Source: Saccharospirillum alexandrii
GTDB lineage: Bacteria > Pseudomonadota > Gammaproteobacteria > Pseudomonadales > Natronospirillaceae
DNA: 64,000 nucleotides
Reading direction: 5' to 3'
NCBI RefSeq assembly: GCF_004000275.1
Contig: NZ_RCIP01000005.1
Span: forward strand, 440-64,439
How positions within the stretch are numbered: position 1 is the first letter of the stretch; each line of letters opens with the position of its first letter. This document shows positions 57,524-64,000 of the stretch, piece after piece. The position numbers and the translations under genes were made by a program. A model generated the notes under the pieces. That model worked only from the letters and a program-made list of their open reading frames with translations, made no database searches and was not told where the DNA came from.

Positions 57524-58871
57524 CCTGAGCATCGCGGAAGCGGGGCAGGCATTGCGCAATGGGAGGTTCACCGCCGTCGAGCTGGCTCAGGCCTATCTGG
57601 ATCGGATCGAGCAACAGAACGACCGCCTGTATGCTTTTATTGATGTGGATCCGGAGGCGGTGCTTAACCAGGCACGGCTGGCGGATGCCCGATTGGCGGA
57701 GGGGGAGTGCGATCACCTGCCCCTGCTCGGTATCCCCATCGCCCTGAAAGATGTATTTGATGTTGCCGGTAGTGTAACGAGCTGTGGATCCCACGTGCAG
57801 GATGGCCAGACTGCGACAGACGATGCGGTGCTGGTACAGCGACTGCAGGCAGCGGGTGCAGTGCTGCTCGGCAAAGTGGCGACCTACGAGTTCGCACTGA
57901 CTGGCCCAGCGTTCGACCAACCCAACCCACCGCCGCGCAACCCCTGGAACCCGGATCACATCACCGGCGGCTCATCCTCAGGTTCAGCCGCGGCAGTCGC
58001 CGGTGGCCTGGTTCGGTGTGCCCTGGGTACCGACACCGGTGGCTCGGTGCGCAGCCCGGCGTCGTATTGCGGCATCGTCGGGCTTAAACCAACGTACGAA
58101 CGATTGTCCCGACAGGGTGTGTTTCCCCTGTCGGACAGTTTGGACCATATCGGCCCACTGGCGGCTTGCGTGGCGGATGCGGCACTGTGCTTCGATGCCT
58201 TTGCCGAACCTGCTGACGCCCCCGCTGCTAGCCAGTTGCTTGGGCAGAGCCTGGCCGGCTTGCGGCTGGGGTATGGCCGCGACTGGTTCGCTGATGACCC
58301 GGCAGTCGATCCGCAGGCGGTGACCGCCATGGATGCGGCCGCCTCCCAGCTCAGCCTGCTGGAAGCCCGTATTGAGCCGGTCGATTTGCCGGATTACGAT
58401 CTGTTTGAAGCGGTGGGTACGGTTATATTGCAGGCCGAAGCACTGGCGGTGCACAAGAAAACGCTGGGCACCCTGCCCGAACGCTATGGCCGGGCGGCGC
58501 TGAGAAACCTGATCACCGGCGCCGTATTATCGCCAGAGCATCTAGCAGCAGCGCGAGCCATGCAACAGCGCCTGAGCGACCAGATGGATGAAGTGCTAAA
58601 CCGCGTTGATGCCCTGATTACCCTCACCACGCTGACGCCCGCGCCGGCGTTTGCCGCCTTTACCGACGGCCAGCCGGTCTGGACACCCATGCGCACCTTT
58701 CCGTTCAACCTGACCGGTCACCCGGCCCTGACGGTTCCCATAGGGTTCTCCAACGGCCTGCCGCTCGGGATGCAGATCATCGGCAAGCGCAACGACGAAG
58801 CCAGGCTCTGCCAGATTGGCCATGCGTTTGAACAAAGCACCGACCACTCCGTAGTAAAACCCAATCTATAA
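57507..58871 (+). CDS. AtzE-like amidase (amidase signature family)
   Basis: 454 residues. Amidase signature with triad K81 (PIALKDVFD), cis-Ser S156 (GGSSSGSA) and nucleophile S180 (GTDTGGSVR); spacings 75 and 24 match the family. Its closest kin are AtzE/GatA-type enzymes that work with AtzG. It probably removes an amide or carbamoyl-type group of the substrate. Last gene of the + strand operon. Confidence 0.88.
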   Translation: MTHPCDLSIAEAGQALRNGRFTAVELAQAYLDRIEQQNDRLYAFIDVDPEAVLNQARLADARLAEGECDHLPLLGIPIALKDVFDVAGSVTSCGSHVQDGQTATDDAVLVQRLQAAGAVLLGKVATYEFALTGPAFDQPNPPPRNPWNPDHITGGSSSGSAAAVAGGLVRCALGTDTGGSVRSPASYCGIVGLKPTYERLSRQGVFPLSDSLDHIGPLAACVADAALCFDAFAEPADAPAASQLLGQSLAGLRLGYGRDWFADDPAVDPQAVTAMDAAASQLSLLEARIEPVDLPDYDLFEAVGTVILQAEALAVHKKTLGTLPERYGRAALRNLITGAVLSPEHLAAARAMQQRLSDQMDEVLNRVDALITLTTLTPAPAFAAFTDGQPVWTPMRTFPFNLTGHPALTVPIGFSNGLPLGMQIIGKRNDEARLCQIGHAFEQSTDHSVVKPNL

Positions 58872-58906
58872 AAAAAGGGCCGACACCCGTTTGGATGCCG
58901 ACCCTA
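58870..58906 (-). terminator. Terminator of the minus-strand HisD-like gene
   Basis: Read on the - strand: 10-bp stem with two G-U pairs (58896-58905 with 58877-58886) and T-run (58871-58876). On the + strand two A-C mismatches weaken the stem, so it mainly serves the - strand. It lies behind the repeat, so the 3' UTR of the HisD-like 2 transcript would contain copy 2. Confidence 0.6.
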
Positions 58907-59193
58907 AAAAGTCTTGTGTCTTCATATATATAACGATTCTGTCGAGAGGCGAGCGTTGGGTGCCGGGTTTGCTCCTGTGGGGTAGTCCGCAACATGGACT
59001 AAAACGCCGGGAGCGTTTTAGCATGAGCGCAGCGAGCCCGAAGGGTGAATCCCATGGAGGGGATTCATATCATGCGGTCTAGGCCCCATGGACGGGTTCA
59101 CGCCGACCCCACAGGAGCAAACCCGGTAGCCGACGCGGGTTAATGCCCCTCTGCCAAATCCGAGCACCCGCCAGGGTGCTCCATCATCCTGCT
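58872..59193. other. Convergent intergenic stretch
   Basis: 322 bases with a terminator (58870-58906) and repeat copy 2 (58955-59138); no gene supported. A minus-strand frame here is caused by the repeat. Confidence 0.7.
58955..59138. repeat. Structured dispersed repeat, copy 2 (184 bp)
   Basis: Outer arms of 21 perfect pairs (58963-58983 with 59106-59126). The shared 15-base 5' core (58984-58998) and 33-base 3' core (59073-59105) equal copy 1. An extra 74-base insert carries two hairpins: ctaaaacgc (58999-59007)/gcgttttag (59013-59021) and tgaatccc (59046-59053)/gggattca (59060-59067). It lies between the convergent amidase and HisD-like 2 genes. Confidence 0.8.
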
Positions 59194-60483
59194 TTACTGA
59201 CCCATCCGGTCCACGCGAATCTGAGCTGCACGGCGATGACCTTCCAGGCCTTCGCTGTTGCTCTGGCGGGTGGCGGAAGGGGCCACCTGTTTTACGCCTT
59301 CTTCGGTCAGCCACTGGTGGGTTGCGGTCTTGATGTAGGTGCCCACCCAGAGCCCGCCAGTGTACTTGCCGGCGCCCATGGTGGGCAGAGTGTGGTTGGT
59401 GCCGGAGCATTTGTCTGAATACACCACGCTGGCCAGTTCGCCGATAAACAATGACCCGTAATTGTTCAGTTGTTTGGCAGTGGCGTGGGGGTCGGCCGTG
59501 TGCAACTGCAAGTGCTCGGCCGCAACGTCCTCGGAATAGGCCAGCATGTCGGCTTCGGACTCGCAGAACACCACTTCGCCGTAGTCGCGCCAGGACTGGG
59601 CCGCGGTTTCTGCCGTCGACAACGTTTGCAGTTGGCGGTCGACTTCCTTAACCACCGCCTCGGCCAGTGCTTTGTCGGTCGTGATCAGGCCGACCCGGGT
59701 GCGTACATCGTGCTCGGCCTGGCCCAGCAAATCGGTCGCGATCAGTTCGGCATCGCCGGTGTGGTCGGCCAGTACGAAGATTTCCGAGGGGCCGGCCAAC
59801 TGGTCGATTCCGATGGGGCCGAATACCTGGCGTTTGGCCTCGTTCACAAAGGCATTGCCCGGGCCGACGATCTTGTTAACGGCCGGCACGGATTCGGTGC
59901 CCATCGCCATGGCGGCAATCGCCTGGGCGCCACCGATTCGGAAAATACGATCCGCCCCTGAGAGGTGGCAACCCGCGATCATGGCCTCGTGCGCATTGGG
60001 TGGCAGGCAGGCAATCACCTCGCCTACGCCGGCTATTTTGGCGGGGACAATGGTCATGATGGGCGCGGACAACAGCGGGTAGCGGCCACCGGGGACGTAG
60101 CAGCCCACGCGGTCCAGCGGGATGTTGCGGTGGCCCATGTGTACGCCGGGCAAGATCTCGACATTGATTTCCGACAGCGAGCCCAATTGCGCTTTGGCAA
60201 AGGCTGAAACGTTGTCGATCGCAAACTGTGTATCGGCCCGGGTTTGCGGGTCGAGGCGTTCTACAGCCAGCTCGCGGTCTGCCATGGAGACCTCGAACGC
60301 ATCCAGACGGACCTTGTCGAACTGTTCGGAATAATCCCGAACGGCGTCATCGCCGCGCTCGCGGACCGATCGAATGATGTCGGCAACCAGCCCTTCAACT
60401 GACGTACTGTCGCTCTGGGCATTGCGCTCGGGTGCTTTAACGAACGTTAGCGCATCTTTGTTCAGGGTTTTGCTACTCGCCAT
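59194..60483 (-). CDS. HisD-family dehydrogenase 2 (HpsN-like)
   Basis: 429 residues from the ATG at 60483, preceded by CAGGAG; the longer TTG start is not needed. Zinc-binding and catalytic residues are kept: Q255 and H258 in GQAEHD, E323-H324, D357 in YSDKCSGTNH and H416 in EGHRRA. It also has the [15 protein letters not shown] tail pattern of the HpsN group. It is a paralogue of the enzyme at 51826, reading the opposite way, and its promoter region has operator B. Probably a second oxidation step or an alternative stereoisomer. Confidence 0.85.
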   Translation of the reverse strand: MASSKTLNKDALTFVKAPERNAQSDSTSVEGLVADIIRSVRERGDDAVRDYSEQFDKVRLDAFEVSMADRELAVERLDPQTRADTQFAIDNVSAFAKAQLGSLSEINVEILPGVHMGHRNIPLDRVGCYVPGGRYPLLSAPIMTIVPAKIAGVGEVIACLPPNAHEAMIAGCHLSGADRIFRIGGAQAIAAMAMGTESVPAVNKIVGPGNAFVNEAKRQVFGPIGIDQLAGPSEIFVLADHTGDAELIATDLLGQAEHDVRTRVGLITTDKALAEAVVKEVDRQLQTLSTAETAAQSWRDYGEVVFCESEADMLAYSEDVAAEHLQLHTADPHATAKQLNNYGSLFIGELASVVYSDKCSGTNHTLPTMGAGKYTGGLWVGTYIKTATHQWLTEEGVKQVAPSATRQSNSEGLEGHRRAAQIRVDRMGQ

Positions 60484-60532
60484 GGTTTTCTCCTGGGCCA
60501 ATCACGGTGGGCTGTCGTTGTTTTATATCTTG

Positions 60533-60561
60533 ATATTACTCTTTTTGCATACGAATGCAAA
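60533..60561 (-). promoter_or_regulatory. LacI-type operator and promoter B
   Basis: Read on the - strand the operator is the same 18 bases as at 46113. Promoter boxes on the - strand: TTGCAT (60555-60560), 16-bp spacer, TAATAT (60533-60538). Same geometry as promoter A. Confidence 0.72.
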
Positions 60562-60748
60562 AAAGATTAAACGAACCGAAAACAGCGCTGTGAGAGGTTT
60601 GGTGAGGGCGGGTTTGGAACTGCTAAACCATGGGCAATAGGGGCTGTAAACGGAGTAGGCTGAGCCTACGCGCCTGGTGATGCTTCTGCATTGGGGTCAA
60701 GCGGGAGTGGGGCGATGTAGGCTAGGTCAGGCAATGGCGGAATACAGT

Positions 60749-61219
60749 TCAGCCAGCTTCCTGACGCAATTTCTCCCTAACATTCATGAGCACAGTCCCA
60801 TAGGCATTCTCGCCACGCTGATCGCGACCCGTGCCCCAGAAATAGTCGTACAGGGCATTCTCCCGGATCGGTTGCTCGCCGGTCGCCAGCAGGCCCCGGG
60901 CAAAATCGGGGTGGGTGTGTGCCTGGGTGTAAAGCGCCCGCGTCATCACTCGGGTACGAAGAGCGGGCCAGCCTTCCCGCGTGCGTTTTAGCCAGCCGCG
61001 GCCGTGTTTTCGGGCTTCTTCGGCGGTTGGGGCATTGCGGATGTCGTCAAAGCGGGGTTTTCCCGGGTATTTCATGGCCTGGTAGTAATGTTCGGCCGTC
61101 AGCCAGCGATGGCCATCCAGTTCAAATGGGCGCTCAATGGCACAGCCGAGCACCTCTTCGGTGTCCAGCCGGTTGATCAGGAGCGCATGGTCCACTGTCT
61201 GGTGTTCAAACAAACTCAT
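60749..61219 (-). CDS. NADAR domain protein (YbiA-like)
   Basis: 156 residues. The NADAR fold is shown by LDGHRWLTAEHYYQAMKY, PRFDDIRNAPTAEEARKHGR and the C-terminal LYDYFWGTGRDQRGENAYG with the conserved E/W/G residues. Homologues are N-glycosidases that act on riboflavin-pathway intermediates (YbiA/RibX type) or ADP-ribose derivatives. The exact substrate here is not known. Confidence 0.85.
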   Translation of the reverse strand: MSLFEHQTVDHALLINRLDTEEVLGCAIERPFELDGHRWLTAEHYYQAMKYPGKPRFDDIRNAPTAEEARKHGRGWLKRTREGWPALRTRVMTRALYTQAHTHPDFARGLLATGEQPIRENALYDYFWGTGRDQRGENAYGTVLMNVREKLRQEAG

Positions 61220-61317
61220 GATACGACGGTTCCTGAAGAGGGGGTAAGAGAGTGTACCTCAACACGGGGTCTGGCCAGTAACGGCAACCAGCCCCGAGTC
61301 AGTTGGGCAGGCCAGGC

Positions 61318-62157
61318 TCAGTCCAGGTCGCTGGCGTCATGCCGTTCCGGTTGCTGTTCGTCCGGCTCGCCCCAGGTGCGGTTCACTTTCACACCGCGCT
61401 TCACCGCAGGCCGTTCAGCAATGGCGTTGGCCCAGCGAACGACGTTGGTGTAGCCATCTGCCTCCAGGAATTCGGCGGCCTCGTAGACCTTGTTTTGAAC
61501 CAGCCAGCCGTACCAGGGCCAAACGGCCATGTCGGCGATGCTGTAGCTATCGCCACAGAGGTAGGTGTTGTCAGCCAGGTGGCGGTCAAGTACATCCAGC
61601 TGGCGTTTTACTTCCATGGTGTACCGGTTGATGGGGTATTCGTATTTTTCCGGTGCGTAGGCGTAGAAATGGCCAAAGCCACCGCCCAGAATCGGGGCGC
61701 TGCCCATTTGCCAGAACAGCCAGTTGAAGCATTCTGTGCGCCCAGCCGGGGTGTCGGGAATGAAGGCGTTAAATTTTTCAGCCAGGTACATCAGGATGGA
61801 GCCGGATTCAAACACCCGCTGTGGCGGGGTGACGCTGTGGTCCATTAAGGCGGGTATCTTGGAGTTGGGGTTGGCTTCCACAAAGCCAGAGCCAAACTGA
61901 TCCCCTTCCATTATGTTGATCAGCCAGGCGTCGTATTCGGCACCGGTAATGCCCGCGGCCAACAGTTCTTCCAGCATGATGGTCACTTTAACGCCATTCG
62001 GCGTGGCCAGTGAATGCAGTTGCAGCGGGTGTTTGCCAACCGGCAACGGTTTATCGTGAGTGGGGCCAGCGATGGGCCGATTGATGTTGGCAAACCGGCC
62101 ACCGTTGCCCGGTTCCCAGGTCCATACCTTGGGAGGTGTGTAGCTGTTATCACTCAT
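61318..62157 (-). CDS. yghU: Glutathione S-transferase family protein YghU-like
   Basis: 279 residues. N-terminal extension (TPPKVWTWEPGNGGRFANIN), a thioredoxin-like domain with PLQLHSLATPNGVKVTIMLEE, and FESGSILMYLAEKFN binding glutathione; the C-terminal domain includes FNWLFWQMGSAPILGGGFGH and DMAVWPWYGW. E. coli YghU is a Nu-class enzyme with disulfide reductase activity. Start ATG is clear. Confidence 0.9.
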   Translation of the reverse strand: MSDNSYTPPKVWTWEPGNGGRFANINRPIAGPTHDKPLPVGKHPLQLHSLATPNGVKVTIMLEELLAAGITGAEYDAWLINIMEGDQFGSGFVEANPNSKIPALMDHSVTPPQRVFESGSILMYLAEKFNAFIPDTPAGRTECFNWLFWQMGSAPILGGGFGHFYAYAPEKYEYPINRYTMEVKRQLDVLDRHLADNTYLCGDSYSIADMAVWPWYGWLVQNKVYEAAEFLEADGYTNVVRWANAIAERPAVKRGVKVNRTWGEPDEQQPERHDASDLD

Positions 62158-62341
62158 GGTGTGTCCTTGAATCTGATTGCGGTGAGTTGGAATTCCTATG
62201 CGAATAGTACGGGAGGTGAGGGCAGTCGGGTCAAAAGCAACGGCGTGGGCATCAGCCGCTTGTCGTTAAACACTTGAGAACGGTGGTCGGGACTGAAAGA
62301 ATGAAGCATCTCCTTTCCTGCCACTGAAAAAGGAAACCCCT

Positions 62342-62773
62342 GTGGAACGTCAACTCATCACCGACCAGTTTACCAATCGGATGGCCCTGGATATGGGTCT
62401 GGCAATTATCGAGCTGGCCCGCAAGCGGGACGCCCGAATCGGCGTGTCGATCCGCCGGTTGAACCAAACCGTTTTCGAATTCATCGACAATGACTTGTCG
62501 GCCGACAAAGCCAACTGGATTCGCCGGAAAGTGAATACAACGCTGAATTTTGCGGAAAGTTCACTGGCGGTCCGGCTCGATCTGGAGCAAAAAGGGAAAA
62601 CACTGGCGGCGGATTTTGGCCTGAGCGATGATGATTACATTGCCAAAGGCGGCTGTATCCCGATCGTCGTGACCGGTGCGGGCTTGATTGGGACCATTAC
62701 GGTCACCGGGCTAAAAGACGTGGATGACCATCAGATCATTGTGGATGCCTTGCCTGACTTCACGTTCGTCTGA
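62342..62773 (+). CDS. UPF0303 / haem-degrading-domain family protein
   Basis: 143 residues with GTG start. Contains LALARKRDARIGVSIRRL-like LARKRDARIGVSIRRLNQTV, and CIPIVVTGAGLIGTITVTGL, typical of UPF0303 and related HbpS-like folds. Function not known. Confidence 0.75.
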   Translation: MERQLITDQFTNRMALDMGLAIIELARKRDARIGVSIRRLNQTVFEFIDNDLSADKANWIRRKVNTTLNFAESSLAVRLDLEQKGKTLAADFGLSDDDYIAKGGCIPIVVTGAGLIGTITVTGLKDVDDHQIIVDALPDFTFV

Positions 62774-62822
62774 TGACCGTTCAGAAAGATCTGCCGCGTT
62801 TACCAAACAGGAGGGCGAGTTC

Positions 62823-63245
62823 ATGACCATTGAATACCGCATAAATGCACCGCTCAGTGCAGATCAGTTCATCGATCTGCTGCAGCGTTCGACCCTGGCG
62901 GAACGCCGACCCGTGGATGACCGCGCCTGTATCGAAGGCATGCTGGCCAACGCCAGCCTGACCATCAGTGCCTGGGACGGTGACCTGCTGGTGGGCATTG
63001 CCCGCAGTGTCACCGATTTTCACTATGCCTGTTATTTGTCGGATCTGGCGGTCGATGCCAGTGTGCAGAAGTCGGGCATCGGTAAGCGGCTGCAAGCGGT
63101 CACGCAGCAACAGCTTGGCCCACAGTGCAAACTGATTCTGCTCGCAGCACCGTCGGCCAACGCCTATTACGAACCCCTGGGGTACCAGAACAATGAACGG
63201 TGTTGGGTGCTTGACCGGGATGTTCCCATTAACGAAGGCCACTGA
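62823..63245 (+). CDS. GNAT family N-acetyltransferase
   Basis: 140 residues from the ATG at 62823 with an AGGAGGG site; an upstream in-frame extension to 62724 overlaps the preceding gene. GNAT motifs: VGIARSVTDFHYACYLSDLA, VQKSGIGKRLQAV (pyrophosphate loop) and AYYEPLGYQN. Confidence 0.82.
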   Translation: MTIEYRINAPLSADQFIDLLQRSTLAERRPVDDRACIEGMLANASLTISAWDGDLLVGIARSVTDFHYACYLSDLAVDASVQKSGIGKRLQAVTQQQLGPQCKLILLAAPSANAYYEPLGYQNNERCWVLDRDVPINEGH

Positions 63246-63345
63246 CCGCTAAGCCATCGACGCGAAAAACAGGACTTTCGTTACTGTTTGAGATAGGTGC
63301 ATCGGCCTATGCTGACGTCTGACATCGCCTATAAGGACGTGAGCC

Positions 63346-64000
63346 ATGCGCCGCCGTTTAATCACTCTGCCATTGCTGGTCTGTGCCAGCTTGCCTGCGA
63401 TCGCTGAACAAACCGGTTTTCAACGGTATTACCAGCAAAACGAGTTTTCACTGACGTCGCCGGGTGCGATGAAATTCGGGTTGTACGGCTACGATAACCC
63501 GGCCGGGTTGCATTACCTGACCGAAGGCGATGTCACCGTTAACTGGACCAGCGACGACGTTTTGTACGACGACCAGCGTTGGAACGCCACACTCGCCGCG
63601 CCGGGCGTGAGCTTCAGCTTCGGTCGGGATAACCGGGGTGCTGACGCCATTCGCGAATACAAACTGGCGTTTGGCGGCGGCACCGACGCCAGCGCCGGCG
63701 GGTTCTCCATCGGCTGGTACGGTGGCGATACCGAAAGCCAGGATCTGCGCACCCATTTCACGCTGGGCTCGATCAATCGCCCCAATCGCTATACCTCCAT
63801 TGGCCTGACCGGCACGCTCGCCACCGATACGCAATACTATCAGGGCGTGGTGGACGTGGCCGTGCGCCCCTTCGGCAATGAAACCCTGACGGTGTTTGCC
63901 GACTACGCCCTGGGGAACGACGAAGACTTTGAGGACGGCCATTGGTCGGCCGGGGCGGCCACCGAAGTCATGCCGGGCATTCGCCTGACCGGCCGCTATT
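63346..64000 (+). CDS. Predicted outer-membrane beta-barrel protein, 5' part
   Basis: An open frame of 218 codons from the ATG at 63346 (AAGGA upstream) runs off the window end. Signal peptide MRRRLITLPLLVCASLPAIA; then alternating strands rich in Y, W, G (FGLYGYDNPAGLHYL, GFSIGWYGG, YTSIGLTGTLATDTQY, VDVAVRPFGNETLTVFADYA). This pattern recalls the N-terminal barrel attached to some S49 (SppA-like) peptidases, but the peptidase domain, if any, is outside the window. Confidence 0.55.
   Translation, partial: MRRRLITLPLLVCASLPAIAEQTGFQRYYQQNEFSLTSPGAMKFGLYGYDNPAGLHYLTEGDVTVNWTSDDVLYDDQRWNATLAAPGVSFSFGRDNRGADAIREYKLAFGGGTDASAGGFSIGWYGGDTESQDLRTHFTLGSINRPNRYTSIGLTGTLATDTQYYQGVVDVAVRPFGNETLTVFADYALGNDEDFEDGHWSAGAATEVMPGIRLTGRY

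Noticed and set aside
58955-59138. Repeat copy 2 as an integron attC site or group II intron remnant
   Set aside because: No integrase or intron-encoded protein is nearby and the core lacks the known attC box and domain V patterns.
51826-60483. Calling the HisD-like genes hisD of histidine biosynthesis
   Set aside because: No other his gene is present, the tail pattern is HpsN-like, and the operator links both to a catabolic transporter operon.

Overview
The window is chromosomal DNA of a gammaproteobacterium. The ribosomal protein gene order, a zinc-free 101-residue S14, the GlrK/QseG/GlrR trio, HtpX and a YghU-type glutathione transferase all fit that class, and a marine Oceanospirillales-like relative is my best guess (inference; no rRNA gene is present to test it).

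Region 1 (1-14310) is the tuf end followed by the S10, spc and alpha ribosomal operons run together: rpsJ to rplP, rpmC, rpsQ, rplN to rplO, secY, rpmJ, rpsM, rpsK, rpsD, rpoA and rplQ, all on the + strand. A strong promoter precedes rpsJ, a second candidate precedes rpsM, and clear terminators follow tuf and rplQ. Three intercistronic hairpins may be regulatory.

Region 2 (14440-45895) is mixed housekeeping and accessory DNA: acetoacetyl-CoA synthetase, glycogen debranching and branching enzymes (glgX, glgB), a large predicted secreted zincin/propeller/barrel protein, htpX, the GlrK-QseG-GlrR signalling operon, an EF-hand protein, a HODM-like (DUF3445) protein, an SLC13 permease with RCK_C domains, a DrrAB-type ABC exporter, a TSUP permease, a lipoprotein, an SH3 protein, two small enzymes, a C-type-haem-motif protein, a beta-propeller glycosidase, a PLP lyase, a UbiA prenyltransferase, DoxX, and an HxlR regulator with a likely target gene.

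Region 3 (46113-60561) is the most interesting part: a coherent catabolic island. A tandem NTF2-like protein, a CUT1-type sugar ABC transporter (binding protein, two permeases, ATPase), a HisD-family dehydrogenase, an SDR, a LacI regulator, a two-domain cupin protein, an alpha/beta hydrolase, an RraA-type aldolase, a DUF4089/AtzG-like subunit and an AtzE-like amidase run on the + strand. A second HisD-family dehydrogenase faces them on the - strand. The same 18-bp operator-like palindrome with a central CG lies at the -35 region of both divergent ends, so one LacI protein probably controls the whole island. The substrate is not known; the enzymes suggest uptake of a polyol- or sugar-like compound that carries an amide or ureido group.

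Two copies of a structured dispersed repeat (16465-16577 and 58955-59138) share a core and outer ends, while their long stem arms differ in sequence but remain self-complementary. This is covariation and points to a structure under selection.

Region 4 (60749-64000) holds a NADAR-domain protein, yghU, a UPF0303 protein, a GNAT enzyme and the start of a predicted outer-membrane barrel protein cut by the window end.
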